Assembly (NCBI GenBank): GCA_934466515.1
Contig: CAKSLH010000004.1
Span: 162,913 to 226,912, forward strand
Direction: 5' to 3'
Length of the DNA: 64,000 nucleotides
From: an uncultured Eubacteriales bacterium
GTDB lineage: Bacteria; Bacillota; Clostridia; Oscillospirales; Acutalibacteraceae
The notes beneath the pieces are model-generated. The model was not told where the DNA came from, made no database searches, and saw nothing but the letters and a program-made list of their open reading frames with translations. The translations under genes were made by a program, and so were the position numbers. This document shows positions 32,695 to 41,122 of the stretch, piece by piece (position 1 is the first letter of the stretch; the number at the start of each line of letters is the position of its first letter).

Positions 32695-34521
32695 ATGTGT
32701 GGAATCGTAGGTTTTACAGGAAAAACAAATGCAGCGGAATTTTTGCTTAACGGTCTTGAAAAATTAGAGTACAGAGGTTATGACTCGGCAGGGATTGCCG
32801 TCCTTGATAACGGAACCATAAGTGTGAAAAAAACCACCGAACGAATAAAAGAGCTTAAGGAAAAAACGAATGACGGCAAGGATTTAAACGGCTGTATCGG
32901 AATCGGCCATACAAGGTGGGCAACCCACGGCGCCCCCTCATTTGAAAACGCCCATCCCCATTTAAGCTCGGATAAAAAATTTGCCGTTGTCCATAACGGA
33001 ATAATAGAAAATTATCTTCAGCTTAAGGATGAGCTTAAGGCTAAGGGAGTTCAGTTTAAAAGTGAAACCGATACAGAGGTTATCCCTCAGATGATTTCTC
33101 AGTATTATGAGGGAGATTTTTTCGACGCGGTTTCAAAAACCGTGAAAAAGCTTGAGGGCTCCTATGCTTTAGGAATAATCTGCAGCGATTATCCTGATAC
33201 TCTTATTGCCGTAAGAAAGTTTTCTCCCCTTATAATCGGCGTATCGGAAAATGAAAATTTTATCGCTTCCGATGTAACCGCGATAGTAACTCATACAAGA
33301 GATGTCGTATATATTGAGGACGGAGAAATAGCCGTTTTAACCCCGTCGCAGGTTAAGTTTTACGATTCGGATAAAAATGAAATAAATAAGGAAATTTCTC
33401 ATGTAAACTGGGATGTTTCCGCCGCGGAAAAGGGCGGATACGACCATTTTATGATGAAAGAAATAATAGAACAGCCAAATGCCGTTAAGCAGACGGTAGA
33501 AAGCCGCGTTCACGGCAAGGAAATCGTCTTTGAGGGGTTGAAGCTTAATGAAGAAAAGCTTAAGAAGATAGGCAGAATAGATATAATTGCCTGCGGCTCG
33601 GCATACCATGCTGGAATGGTTGGGAAATATGTGTTCGAGGAAATGCTCAGAATACCTACAAATGTCGATTATGCCAGCGAGTACCGCTACCGCAATCCTA
33701 TAACCGACGAAAGGACTTTAACTGTAATAATCAGTCAGTCGGGAGAAACCGCGGATACTCTTGCGGCTTTAAAGGAAGCAAAAAAACGCGGCTCGCATAC
33801 GCTTGCTATTGTAAATGTTGTAGGAAGCTCTATCGCTAAGGCGGCTGACGATGTAATTTATACATGGGCAGGACCGGAAATTGCCGTAGCCACCACCAAG
33901 GGCTATTCAACCCAGCTTTCGGTGCTTTATCTTTTAGGAATCTGGGCGGCAAGAATTTTAAAGACCGAAACGGATGAAAAGCTTGACCGCATGCTTGAGG
34001 ATGTCTGCAAATTGCCCGAGCATATTGAAACGGTGCTGTTAAACGAGCCTAAAATAAATGAAATGGCAAAGCGCTGCGGCGATCCAGAATCACTGTTCTT
34101 TATAGGAAGAAATATTGATTATGCCGTTTCATTGGAAGCATCGCTTAAATTAAAAGAAATTTCATATATTCATTCCGAAGCCTATGCCGCAGGCGAGCTT
34201 AAGCACGGAACGATTTCTCTTATCGAAGAGGGAAGAACCGTTATAGCGCTTGCAGCTTATGAGGAATTGTTCGAAAAGCTGCTCAGCAATATAAAAGAGG
34301 TCAAGGCAAGAGGCGCTTATGTTATAGCCTGCGCAACCGAGGGGCACTCTGAAATATCGAAAGAAGCCGAGGACGTAATTTATATTCCTAAGGTTGATCC
34401 GCTTCTCGTCGCCTCACTTGAGGTCATTCCTTTCCAGATTTATTCTTATTATGTCGCACTTTTCAAGGGCTGTGATATAGATAAGCCGAGAAATCTCGCA
34501 AAATCCGTCACGGTAGAATAA
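32695..34521 (+). CDS. glmS: Glutamine--fructose-6-phosphate aminotransferase
   Basis: Makes glucosamine-6-phosphate for cell-wall precursors. The 608-residue protein starts MCGIVGFTG with the catalytic N-terminal Cys, then glutaminase motifs YRGYDSAG and GHTRWATHGAPS; two SIS domains follow (IIACGSAYHAGMVGKY, VIISQSGETADTLAAL, VATTKGYSTQLSVLYL), and it ends DKPRNLAKSVTVE as in family members. It has its own promoter, ribozyme leader and terminator. Confidence 0.98.
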   Translation: MCGIVGFTGKTNAAEFLLNGLEKLEYRGYDSAGIAVLDNGTISVKKTTERIKELKEKTNDGKDLNGCIGIGHTRWATHGAPSFENAHPHLSSDKKFAVVHNGIIENYLQLKDELKAKGVQFKSETDTEVIPQMISQYYEGDFFDAVSKTVKKLEGSYALGIICSDYPDTLIAVRKFSPLIIGVSENENFIASDVTAIVTHTRDVVYIEDGEIAVLTPSQVKFYDSDKNEINKEISHVNWDVSAAEKGGYDHFMMKEIIEQPNAVKQTVESRVHGKEIVFEGLKLNEEKLKKIGRIDIIACGSAYHAGMVGKYVFEEMLRIPTNVDYASEYRYRNPITDERTLTVIISQSGETADTLAALKEAKKRGSHTLAIVNVVGSSIAKAADDVIYTWAGPEIAVATTKGYSTQLSVLYLLGIWAARILKTETDEKLDRMLEDVCKLPEHIETVLLNEPKINEMAKRCGDPESLFFIGRNIDYAVSLEASLKLKEISYIHSEAYAAGELKHGTISLIEEGRTVIALAAYEELFEKLLSNIKEVKARGAYVIACATEGHSEISKEAEDVIYIPKVDPLLVASLEVIPFQIYSYYVALFKGCDIDKPRNLAKSVTVE

Positions 34522-34531
34522 AAAAATTTAA

Positions 34532-34570
34532 AAACCGCACTTTTTTAGATAGACAAAAAGTGCGGTTTGT
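34532..34570 (+). terminator. Terminator of glmS
   Basis: AAACCGCACTTTTT and AAAAAGTGCGGTTT pair around the loop, then GTTATAT. The 3' arm doubles as the start of the guaA promoter. Confidence 0.85.
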
Positions 34571-34578
34571 TATATAAT
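34550..34578 (+). promoter_or_regulatory. Promoter of guaA
   Basis: TAGACA (34550-34555) and TATAAT (34573-34578) with 17-base spacing; the -35 lies in the glmS terminator hairpin. Confidence 0.65.
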
Positions 34579-34613
34579 AAAATATATGATTATAAAAATT
34601 ATCGGAGGCAAAA

Positions 34614-36140
34614 ATGGAAAAGATTTTGGTGCTTGACTTCGGCGGTCAGTATAATCAGCTGATTGCAAGAAGAGTAAGAGAAAATAATGTTTATTCCGAA
34701 ATCAAACCGTACACGGTTGACATTGAGGAAATCAAGAAGCAGAACTATAAGGGAATTATTTTAACCGGCGGTCCGAAAAGTGTTTACGGTGAGAATGCCG
34801 TTTTATATTCAAAGGAGCTTTTCGAGCTCGGCATTCCGATAATGGGTATCTGTTACGGCGCACAGCTTATGGCTCATGTTTTGGGCGGCGTTGTAGAGGC
34901 AGGAGCCAGCGAGTACGGAAAGGTAGAAGTTAAGCTTGATAATTCAAGTAAGCTTTTTTCGGATATTCCGTCTAAAACCACCTGTTGGATGAGCCATACC
35001 GATTACATAAAGCAGGTACCCACCGGATTTAAAATTATGGGTAAAACCGATATCTGCCCTGTTGCGGCTATGGAAAATGCCGCGCTTAAGCTTTATGCAG
35101 TTCAGTATCACCCCGAGGTTATGCACACTCCGTTAGGCTCTAAGATGCTTAAGAATTTCATTTATAATGTCTGCGGCTGCAAGGGCGAGTGGACGATGTC
35201 TTCGTTTACCGCGCGCACGATTGCCGAGTTAAAAGAAAAAATCGGAAATAAAAAGGTGCTTTGCGCTCTTTCCGGCGGAGTTGACAGCTCTGTTGCCGCG
35301 CTCTTGCTTCATAAGGCTGTAGGAAACAACCTTACCTGTATTTTTGTTGACCACGGTTTGCTCAGAAAAGACGAGGCAAAGCAGGTAAACGAGCTTTTCA
35401 GGGGCTCTTATAATATAAATCTTATTTCTGTTGACGCATCCGAGCAGTTTTTGGGTCAGCTTCGCGGAATAAGCGATCCTGAGCAGAAGAGGAAAATAAT
35501 CGGCAGAGAGTTTATAAGAGTTTTTGAAGCCGAGGCTAAAAAAATCGGCAAGGTGGACTATCTTGTTCAGGGTACGATTTATCCCGACTGTATTGAATCC
35601 GGCGTGGGCGACGCAGCGCTTATAAAAAGCCATCATAATGTCGGCGGTCTGCCCGACCATGTTGATTTCGATGAAATCATCGAGCCTCTGCGCGACCTCT
35701 TTAAGGATGAGGTCAGAAAGGTCGGCTTAGAGCTCGGAATGCCTGAAAATATGGTATTCCGTCAGCCGTTCCCGGGTCCCGGACTCGGAGTGAGAATTTT
35801 AGGGGAAATGACCCGTGAAAAGATTGCGATTTTGCAGGATGCGGACGCAATTTTCCGCGAGGAAATCGCAAATGCAGGCTTAGACAGAGAAATCGGACAG
35901 TATTTTGCAGTGCTTACCGATATGCGCTCGGTAGGCGTTATGGGCGATTTCAGAACCTATGATTATACTATAGCTTTAAGGGCTGTGATGACAAGCGATT
36001 TCATGACCGCCGATTGGGCACGAATCCCCTATGATGTTCTGGATGCGGCTTCAAGAAGGATTGTAAATGAAGTTAAGGGAGTAAACAGAATTGTTTATGA
36101 TATCACTTCAAAGCCGCCGGCAACTATAGAATGGCAGTAA
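34614..36140 (+). CDS. guaA: GMP synthase (glutamine-hydrolysing)
   Basis: Converts XMP to GMP. The 508-residue protein has the class I glutamine amidotransferase domain ([17 protein letters not shown], catalytic Cys in [15 protein letters not shown], His/Glu in [10 protein letters not shown]), the ATP-pyrophosphatase P-loop [17 protein letters not shown] and the C-terminal dimerisation domain ending [13 protein letters not shown]. No guanine riboswitch is visible upstream. A terminator follows. Confidence 0.98.
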   Translation: MEKILVLDFGGQYNQLIARRVRENNVYSEIKPYTVDIEEIKKQNYKGIILTGGPKSVYGENAVLYSKELFELGIPIMGICYGAQLMAHVLGGVVEAGASEYGKVEVKLDNSSKLFSDIPSKTTCWMSHTDYIKQVPTGFKIMGKTDICPVAAMENAALKLYAVQYHPEVMHTPLGSKMLKNFIYNVCGCKGEWTMSSFTARTIAELKEKIGNKKVLCALSGGVDSSVAALLLHKAVGNNLTCIFVDHGLLRKDEAKQVNELFRGSYNINLISVDASEQFLGQLRGISDPEQKRKIIGREFIRVFEAEAKKIGKVDYLVQGTIYPDCIESGVGDAALIKSHHNVGGLPDHVDFDEIIEPLRDLFKDEVRKVGLELGMPENMVFRQPFPGPGLGVRILGEMTREKIAILQDADAIFREEIANAGLDREIGQYFAVLTDMRSVGVMGDFRTYDYTIALRAVMTSDFMTADWARIPYDVLDAASRRIVNEVKGVNRIVYDITSKPPATIEWQ

Positions 36141-36142
36141 AA

Positions 36143-36189
36143 TTTTCCCGACAGCTAAAGCATATAAAATGCTTTAGCTGTTTTTTTAA
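36143..36189 (+). terminator. Terminator of guaA (left copy of a duplicated terminator)
   Basis: CAGCTAAAGCAT and ATGCTTTAGCTG pair, followed by T7. The same hairpin, starting TTTTCCCGGCAGC, recurs at 39313-39361 on the far side of the restriction cassette. Confidence 0.9.
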
Positions 36190-36198
36190 AACTTTGTA

Positions 36199-36227
36199 TT
36201 GCTATTGTTCGAGAATTAGAATATAAT
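36199..36227 (+). promoter_or_regulatory. Promoter of the restriction-modification operon
   Basis: TTGCTA (36199-36204) and TATAAT (36222-36227) with 17-base spacing, about 33 bases before the first methylase gene. Confidence 0.6.
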
Positions 36228-36260
36228 AATTAAAGATTTAAATGAAAACCGGAGATTGTT

Positions 36261-37331
36261 ATGGAATATATGTCTGCAAGAGAAGCCGCTGATAAATGGG
36301 GCATTTCTCAAAGAAGAGTAGCCGTTTTATGCTCTGAGCAAAGAATTAAGGAAGCAACTATGGTCGGTAATATGTGGATTATACCTTCATCGGCAAAAAA
36401 ACCCATAGATGCAAGAAGCCTACGATATATAGCAAATAATGATAAAAAAGTAAAACCGTTTCTGAAATGGGCAGGCGGTAAAGGTCAGCTCCTTGAAGAA
36501 ATTGAACATTATTATCCTTTTAATAGTGGCAAGATTACAAAATACGCTGAGCCATTTGTTGGCGGCGGTGCAGTTTTGTTTGATATTCTCAGCAAATATG
36601 ATTTAGAAGAAGTTTATATTAGTGATATAAATGCTGAGCTCATCAATTCATACTGTATTATCCGAGATGATATTGATGCACTAATCGAAATGCTTCACGC
36701 TATGCAGAACGATTTTATTCCGTTAGATACTGACAATCGTAAAGCATATTATATGCAAAAACGTGAGTGTTTTAATGATTTAAAAGTCAATGGAAACGAG
36801 GACATCAATATCGAAAAAGCGGCTCTTATGATTTTTCTTAACAGAACTTGTTTTAACGGACTGTTTCGAGTAAATAAAAAAGGGTTGTTCAACGTTCCAA
36901 TGGGAGCATATAAAAAACCTATGATTTGCGATGAAAAAAATCTCAGAGCAGTATCTGATAAGTTGCAGAGAGTTACCATTGTATGCGGAGATTACAGAAA
37001 ATCAGCAGACTTTATTGATGAAAAAACTTTCGTTTACTTTGATCCCCCATACAGACCTATTACAGATACAGCAAGTTTTACTGCATATACCGAAAACTTG
37101 TTTAACGATGAGGAACAGATTGAACTTGCACTTTTTGTTGATGATATGGATAAAAAAGGAGCAAAAATTGTAATTAGCAATTCTGATCCAAAGAACTCAA
37201 ATACAGACGATGATTTCTTTGATAATATCTATTCTGCACATAAAATTAAGCGTGTTGAAGCAACTCGTATGATTAACTGTCAAGCGCAAGCAAGAGGAAA
37301 AATTAAAGAATTGCTTATCAGTAATTTTTAA
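36261..37331 (+). CDS. Dam-type DNA adenine methyltransferase with N-terminal DNA-binding domain
   Basis: D12-class N6-adenine methyltransferase, expected to protect GATC sites from the endonuclease encoded downstream. Of 356 residues, about 1-50 form a MerR/excisionase-like helix-turn-helix (MSAREAADKWGISQRRVAVL ... NMWIIPSSA). The methylase domain then starts with FLKWAGGKGQLL (SAM binding), has NRTCFNGLFRVNKKGLFNVP and the catalytic YFDPPYRP, and ends near QARGKIKELL. GATC specificity is inferred from the DpnII-like partner. Composition is more A+T-rich than neighbours, pointing to horizontal transfer. Confidence 0.92.
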   Translation: MEYMSAREAADKWGISQRRVAVLCSEQRIKEATMVGNMWIIPSSAKKPIDARSLRYIANNDKKVKPFLKWAGGKGQLLEEIEHYYPFNSGKITKYAEPFVGGGAVLFDILSKYDLEEVYISDINAELINSYCIIRDDIDALIEMLHAMQNDFIPLDTDNRKAYYMQKRECFNDLKVNGNEDINIEKAALMIFLNRTCFNGLFRVNKKGLFNVPMGAYKKPMICDEKNLRAVSDKLQRVTIVCGDYRKSADFIDEKTFVYFDPPYRPITDTASFTAYTENLFNDEEQIELALFVDDMDKKGAKIVISNSDPKNSNTDDDFFDNIYSAHKIKRVEATRMINCQAQARGKIKELLISNF

Positions 37332-37351
37332 ATTAAAGGAGGAAAAAATTT

Positions 37352-37606
37352 CTGATTTGCAAAAAAGATCATCGTTATTTAAATGAATATAATTCACTCC
37401 CTGAAGCACAAGATAATCAGCATGGTGATCGTCACATTTGTGCTGGCTGTGCGTATGAAGAAGGATTACGAGATGGCATAGCAGGAAATGTCAGAAAAAC
37501 AGATCTTTCGTATTTGCCGTATAGTCAGGCAGGAACCGTACGCCATAAAGATGCCAAAGTGGCGTATGATGAAGGATATGACGAAGGTAGAAAAAGAAGT
37601 TTATAA
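37352..37606 (+). CDS. Hidden small Cys/His protein within the restriction operon
   Basis: A frame of 84 codons lies between the methylase and endonuclease genes, with no ATG at its start. GGAGG ends nine bases before a CTG (next codon ATT), so a rare start is likely; the frame is open from the stop at 37334. The product reads LICKKDHRYLNEYN..., then HICAGCAYEEGLRDG, YSQAGTVRHKDA and VAYDEGYDEGRKR. The C-x4-H and C-x2-C pairs could bind zinc. I cannot name the family; placement suggests an accessory or control role. Confidence 0.6.
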   Translation: MICKKDHRYLNEYNSLPEAQDNQHGDRHICAGCAYEEGLRDGIAGNVRKTDLSYLPYSQAGTVRHKDAKVAYDEGYDEGRKRSL

Positions 37607-37625
37607 TTTTATTGGAGTGTTTAAA

Positions 37626-38483
37626 ATGCGAGATTTTAATAAATGGTTATCAGGTTTCCGTGATAGCATAGCCGATTACGGTTATTACATAGACTTTGAA
37701 AAGGTTCACAGAAATGTGGATAATATCAAGGTCGAACTTAATATCTTAAATTCGCTTATTGGCTCAAAGAATATTGAGGCGGATTTTGAACTTCTGCTTG
37801 GAAAGTATCCTGAAATATTGAAGTGTATTCCGTCGCTTTTGGCTGTAAGAGCAAATGAAATTTATGCTATTGATGGAGATGGCGAGTTTACATACGAATT
37901 TAAAAAGGCTAACCAATCCGTAGAACAATATAAGATATTTATGCGTAAAACCGGCTTATTTGACCTAATAGCTAATCACATTATAAATAACATGGTTGAT
38001 TATGCAACGGGTGTTGAAACAGGACTCGATTCTAATGGTCGCAAAAATCGCGGCGGTCATATTATGGAAAATTTGGTTGAGAGCTTTATTCAAAAAGCAG
38101 GTTTCGTAAAAGGTGTTAATTACTTCAAAGAAATGTATATTCACCAAATCTCAGACAAGTGGAAAATAGACTTATCCGCTATTTCTAATCAAGGCAAAAT
38201 GGAAAAACGCTTTGATTTTGTTGTTAAGACACCTAAAATGATTTATGGTATCGAAACTAATTTTTACGGAAGTGGCGGCAGTAAACTGAACGAAACTGCA
38301 CGCAGTTACAAAACACTTGCTCTTGAAACCGATACAATTGATGGTTTTACTTTTGTATGGTTTACCGACGGAAAAGGTTGGACAAGCGCTCGCCATAATC
38401 TTGAAGAAACCTTTGATGTTATGGAACACATTTACAATATCAACGATATGGAAAATGGCATAATTACAGAGGTTTTTAAATAA
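37626..38483 (+). CDS. DpnII-type restriction endonuclease
   Basis: Type II endonuclease of the DpnII family, predicted to cut GATC. The 285-residue protein runs FNKWLSGFRDSIADYGYYID, IGSKNIEADFELLLGKYPE, ILKCIPSLLAVRANE, GLDSNGRKNRGGHIMENLVE and the likely catalytic KRFDFVVKTPKMIYGIETNF. I start at MRDFNKW: a longer frame overlaps the small gene and does not fit the family. The stop overlaps the next ATG (TAATG). Confidence 0.92.
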   Translation: MRDFNKWLSGFRDSIADYGYYIDFEKVHRNVDNIKVELNILNSLIGSKNIEADFELLLGKYPEILKCIPSLLAVRANEIYAIDGDGEFTYEFKKANQSVEQYKIFMRKTGLFDLIANHIINNMVDYATGVETGLDSNGRKNRGGHIMENLVESFIQKAGFVKGVNYFKEMYIHQISDKWKIDLSAISNQGKMEKRFDFVVKTPKMIYGIETNFYGSGGSKLNETARSYKTLALETDTIDGFTFVWFTDGKGWTSARHNLEETFDVMEHIYNINDMENGIITEVFK

Positions 38484-39232
38484 TGGCAAAGAAAATTACA
38501 AAATGGGAACCAGATGATTTTGAATTGGAAATGACAACACATTGGTCTTTTCCAAAACGTGGTGATTGGGCAACTCACAATGCGAAATGGCGTGGTAATT
38601 GGTCGCCATATATTCCTCGAAATATTTTGCTCCGCTATTCAAAAGAGAACGATTTAGTTCTTGATCAGTTTGCGGGCGGCGGAACTACGCTTGTCGAAGC
38701 AAAGCTTTTGAACCGTGATATTATCGGCGTTGATGTCAATGATGTTGCGCTTGATAGGTGCAAAGATAAAGTGAATTTTGAACACGATGGGGCAAACGGA
38801 AAAGTTTATATCCGTAAGGGCGATGCAAGAAATTTAGATTTTCTTTCGGATGAAAGTATTGACCTTATTTGTACTCACCCACCCTATGCCGATATTATTA
38901 AATATAGCGATGACATTGACGAAGATTTGTCGCAACTCAAAGTGAAAGATTTTCTTGAAGAAATGAAAAAGGTAGCTGCAGAGAGCTACCGTGTTTTAAA
39001 AAAGGACAAGTTTTGTGCAGTTCTTATGGGTGATACAAGACAAAAAGGCTGTATGATCCCAATGTCTTTTGATGTTATGAAAATTTTTCAAGATGCTGGA
39101 TTTACTCTTAAAGAATTGATTATCAAAGAGCAACACAACTGTAGAGCAACAGGTTATTGGAAAACAAATAGTGTAAAATATAACTTTTTACTAATAGCAC
39201 ACGAGTATTTGTTTGTGTTTAATAAGCGATAA
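38483..39232 (+). CDS. Second DNA methyltransferase of the restriction cassette
   Basis: N6-adenine or N4-cytosine methylase of 249 residues. It has the SAM motif VLDQFAGGGTTLVEAKLLNR (about residue 62) and the catalytic motif as CTHPPYAD (about 130), with His in the first position of the usual (D/N/S)PPY. DpnII systems carry a second methylase (DpnA), which acts on single-stranded DNA, and this gene holds the same role by position; its motif order (I before IV) differs from beta-class DpnA, so it is probably a replacement. Ends with NFLLIAHEYLFVFNK. Confidence 0.85.
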   Translation: MAKKITKWEPDDFELEMTTHWSFPKRGDWATHNAKWRGNWSPYIPRNILLRYSKENDLVLDQFAGGGTTLVEAKLLNRDIIGVDVNDVALDRCKDKVNFEHDGANGKVYIRKGDARNLDFLSDESIDLICTHPPYADIIKYSDDIDEDLSQLKVKDFLEEMKKVAAESYRVLKKDKFCAVLMGDTRQKGCMIPMSFDVMKIFQDAGFTLKELIIKEQHNCRATGYWKTNSVKYNFLLIAHEYLFVFNKR

Positions 39233-39312
39233 AATTCGATTTGATTTCAATGAAGTTTCACAATGATTAAACTAAAATGGTAAAGTTTTTGTCTTTAAGA
39301 ATATTAATAAGA

Positions 39313-39361
39313 TTTTCCCGGCAGCTAAAGCATTTTATATGCTTTAGCTGCCGGGATTTTT
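39313..39361 (+). terminator. Terminator after the restriction cassette (right copy)
   Basis: CCCGGCAGCTAAAGCAT and ATGCTTTAGCTGCCGGG make a perfect 17-bp stem, followed by ATTTTT. It matches the guaA terminator over about 38 bases, with changes in the loop and one stem base. Confidence 0.93.
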
Positions 39362-39511
39362 AAATGTTGTGTAAAAAACGGTATATGATAATAAAAAGCG
39401 CTGGGAAAGCCTTTTAATTGTTACAATAAAAAATATAATCGGGTATTGACTGCCTTAAGTAAGTATTTTCTTGATTTTAAACATGTAAAAAGGTATAATA
39501 ATATAAAATAT
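39362..39511 (+). other. Non-coding spacer with an orphan promoter-like sequence
   Basis: No ORF. A plus-strand TTGATT (39471-39476) and TATAAT (39494-39499) with 17-base spacing point at the convergent terminator that follows, so no gene is served. It may be a leftover promoter from a rearrangement next to the cassette. Confidence 0.4.
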
Positions 39512-39546
39512 CCCCGAAATTCGATTTTGCGGATTTCGGGGTTAAA
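39512..39546 (-). terminator. Terminator of the M14 peptidase gene
   Basis: CCCCGAAAT and ATTTCGGGG pair around a 12-base loop; the minus-strand transcript then meets a T-rich tract (ATATTTTATA). Confidence 0.75.
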
Positions 39547-39558
39547 AATTTCAGTTTT

Positions 39559-40452
39559 TTACATTATTGCGCATAAGGTGAGCATGCTTTTAAGTCTTTC
39601 GTAAATCTCATGAGCGGTTTTTATATCGAGCGGATTTTCGCCCAAGCCTGCTTCGACGGTGAATGCGGGACGGTTGAATTCCTCAATAAACCAGTCCTTA
39701 AAGCCCGCTCCGTATGCGATACCCTCCGGAACATCCAATGAATATCCCGAAGCCGTAGCCATAATCTGCGCCATCTGCTCGGAGGAACGTGGATTATGAT
39801 TACCGTAATTCCAGTAAATAACCTCTCCTTGGGTATGCAGGGCTACCGCATGCCTGATATTTATGTTTCTGCAAAGGGCGCAAAGCGCGGCGGTTTCGGG
39901 TTCGCTTTCGGGATAATTTCCACCGAACCGTGTAGGTCCTGCCGATAAAATTCCGCTCTTTCTTTCGAGCGCTTTTACCTCTTTAAAGCCCGCGGAAAAA
40001 TTATGATTTATATCAACGCCTCTTGCGTTTGCATTCCAGTGAGCGGTGTCGCCCTTAGATGTTTTGCGGACAAGCTCCGAAAATCTTCCCGCATACGATA
40101 TTCCGTTTATTGCGATATCGCACCCGTCGGGGTTTACCATAGGAACGATTATCACTCCGCAGTCCTTAAGAGCCTTTGTCACTCTTACAGAACCTATGCG
40201 GCTGTCGGTAAAAAGGGCGCTTGCAAGCTCGCATAAAAAATACATGATTATATTTGTCGTTATATGTTCGCTACCGTGAATTCCTGCCGCAAAAAGCATG
40301 CAGTTTTTGGCTCTTCCTATTCTAAGAGCCGTTATATCCTTGTTTAAACAGCTTTTTCCTATGGAAAACCTTCTTATAAACGGATATTTTTCCGTAACCG
40401 CGTCAATAAGCTTAGATAAGTCTCTGTAAGAATAATTTATATTTTCTACCAT
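39559..40452 (-). CDS. M14-family zinc carboxypeptidase
   Basis: Metallocarboxypeptidase-fold protein. The 297 residues contain the zinc motif AAGIHGSEHITT (H-x2-E), VPMVNPDGCDIA, ARGVDINHNFSAGF, the third zinc ligand in AVALHTQGEVIYW and the catalytic Glu in FTVEAGLGENP. There is no signal peptide, so it may be cytoplasmic, perhaps acting on peptidoglycan peptides like the gamma-D-glutamyl-diamino acid peptidases of spore-formers; that is inference. Confidence 0.9.
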   Translation of the reverse strand: MVENINYSYRDLSKLIDAVTEKYPFIRRFSIGKSCLNKDITALRIGRAKNCMLFAAGIHGSEHITTNIIMYFLCELASALFTDSRIGSVRVTKALKDCGVIIVPMVNPDGCDIAINGISYAGRFSELVRKTSKGDTAHWNANARGVDINHNFSAGFKEVKALERKSGILSAGPTRFGGNYPESEPETAALCALCRNINIRHAVALHTQGEVIYWNYGNHNPRSSEQMAQIMATASGYSLDVPEGIAYGAGFKDWFIEEFNRPAFTVEAGLGENPLDIKTAHEIYERLKSMLTLCAIM

Positions 40453-40506
40453 TTTTTACCTCTCAAAAATCTTTTTATTTAATTATATTAAAGGCGGTGC
40501 TTTAAA

Positions 40507-41067
40507 ATGAATCTTAATGAAAAACAGCTTGAAAAAGAATACATTTTTAAAGGCAGGGTGATAAATCTAAGGCGCGACCTCGCTCTGCTTCCCGACGGGA
40601 ATAAGGCTTACAGAGAGGTTATCGAGCATAACGGCGGCGTCTGCGTTGCGGCAATTGACGATGAAGGCTTCGTTTATACCGTAAAACAGTTCAGATACCC
40701 TTACGGCGAGGTTATAACCGAAATCCCCGCCGGCAAGCGTGACAGCAGGGACGAGGATCCCCTTGAATGCGGAAAAAGGGAATTAAGAGAGGAAACAGGG
40801 CTTACGGCGGATAATTATTATTTCTTAGGAAAGCTTTATCCGACCCCCGGGTATTGCGGAGAAATAATATGGATGTATGCCGCGACCTCGCTTCATCAGG
40901 GTGAAAACGACCTTGACAGCGATGAATTTTTAAATGTGGAAAAAATAAAGCTTGATAAGCTTGTGAGTATGATCCTAAGCGGTGAAATTACCGACGCAAA
41001 AACGCAGGCGGCGGTGCTTAAGCTTAAGATTTTAACAGACTGTAAAGAGATTGATTTGCACTTGTAA
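40507..41067 (+). CDS. nudF: Nudix hydrolase, ADP-ribose pyrophosphatase type
   Basis: Hydrolyses ADP-ribose or related nucleoside diphosphate derivatives. The 186-residue protein has VKQFRYPYGEVITEIPAGK followed by the Nudix box GKRDSRDEDPLECGKRELRE-ETGL, in which the spacing between the first Gly and Glu is one residue longer than the consensus. The PAGK and LGKLYPTPGYCGE segments fit the ADPRase group. It has its own RBS and lies 55 bases before lepA, probably in one transcript or with a separate lepA promoter. Confidence 0.92.
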   Translation: MNLNEKQLEKEYIFKGRVINLRRDLALLPDGNKAYREVIEHNGGVCVAAIDDEGFVYTVKQFRYPYGEVITEIPAGKRDSRDEDPLECGKRELREETGLTADNYYFLGKLYPTPGYCGEIIWMYAATSLHQGENDLDSDEFLNVEKIKLDKLVSMILSGEITDAKTQAAVLKLKILTDCKEIDLHL

Positions 41068-41122
41068 AATCAAGGGAATTATGCTAAAATAAAATGAGAT
41101 ATATTATAAGGAGAAATGCCCG

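Noticed and set aside
32477..32710. 77-residue plus-strand ORF upstream of glmS
   Set aside because: It lies across the glmS ribozyme and leader, has no RBS or recognisable domain, and the nucleotide constraint there is explained by the ribozyme.
36261..39232. A phage or genomic island with integrase
   Set aside because: Only the restriction genes show foreign composition; no integrase, phage gene or tRNA attachment site is present.
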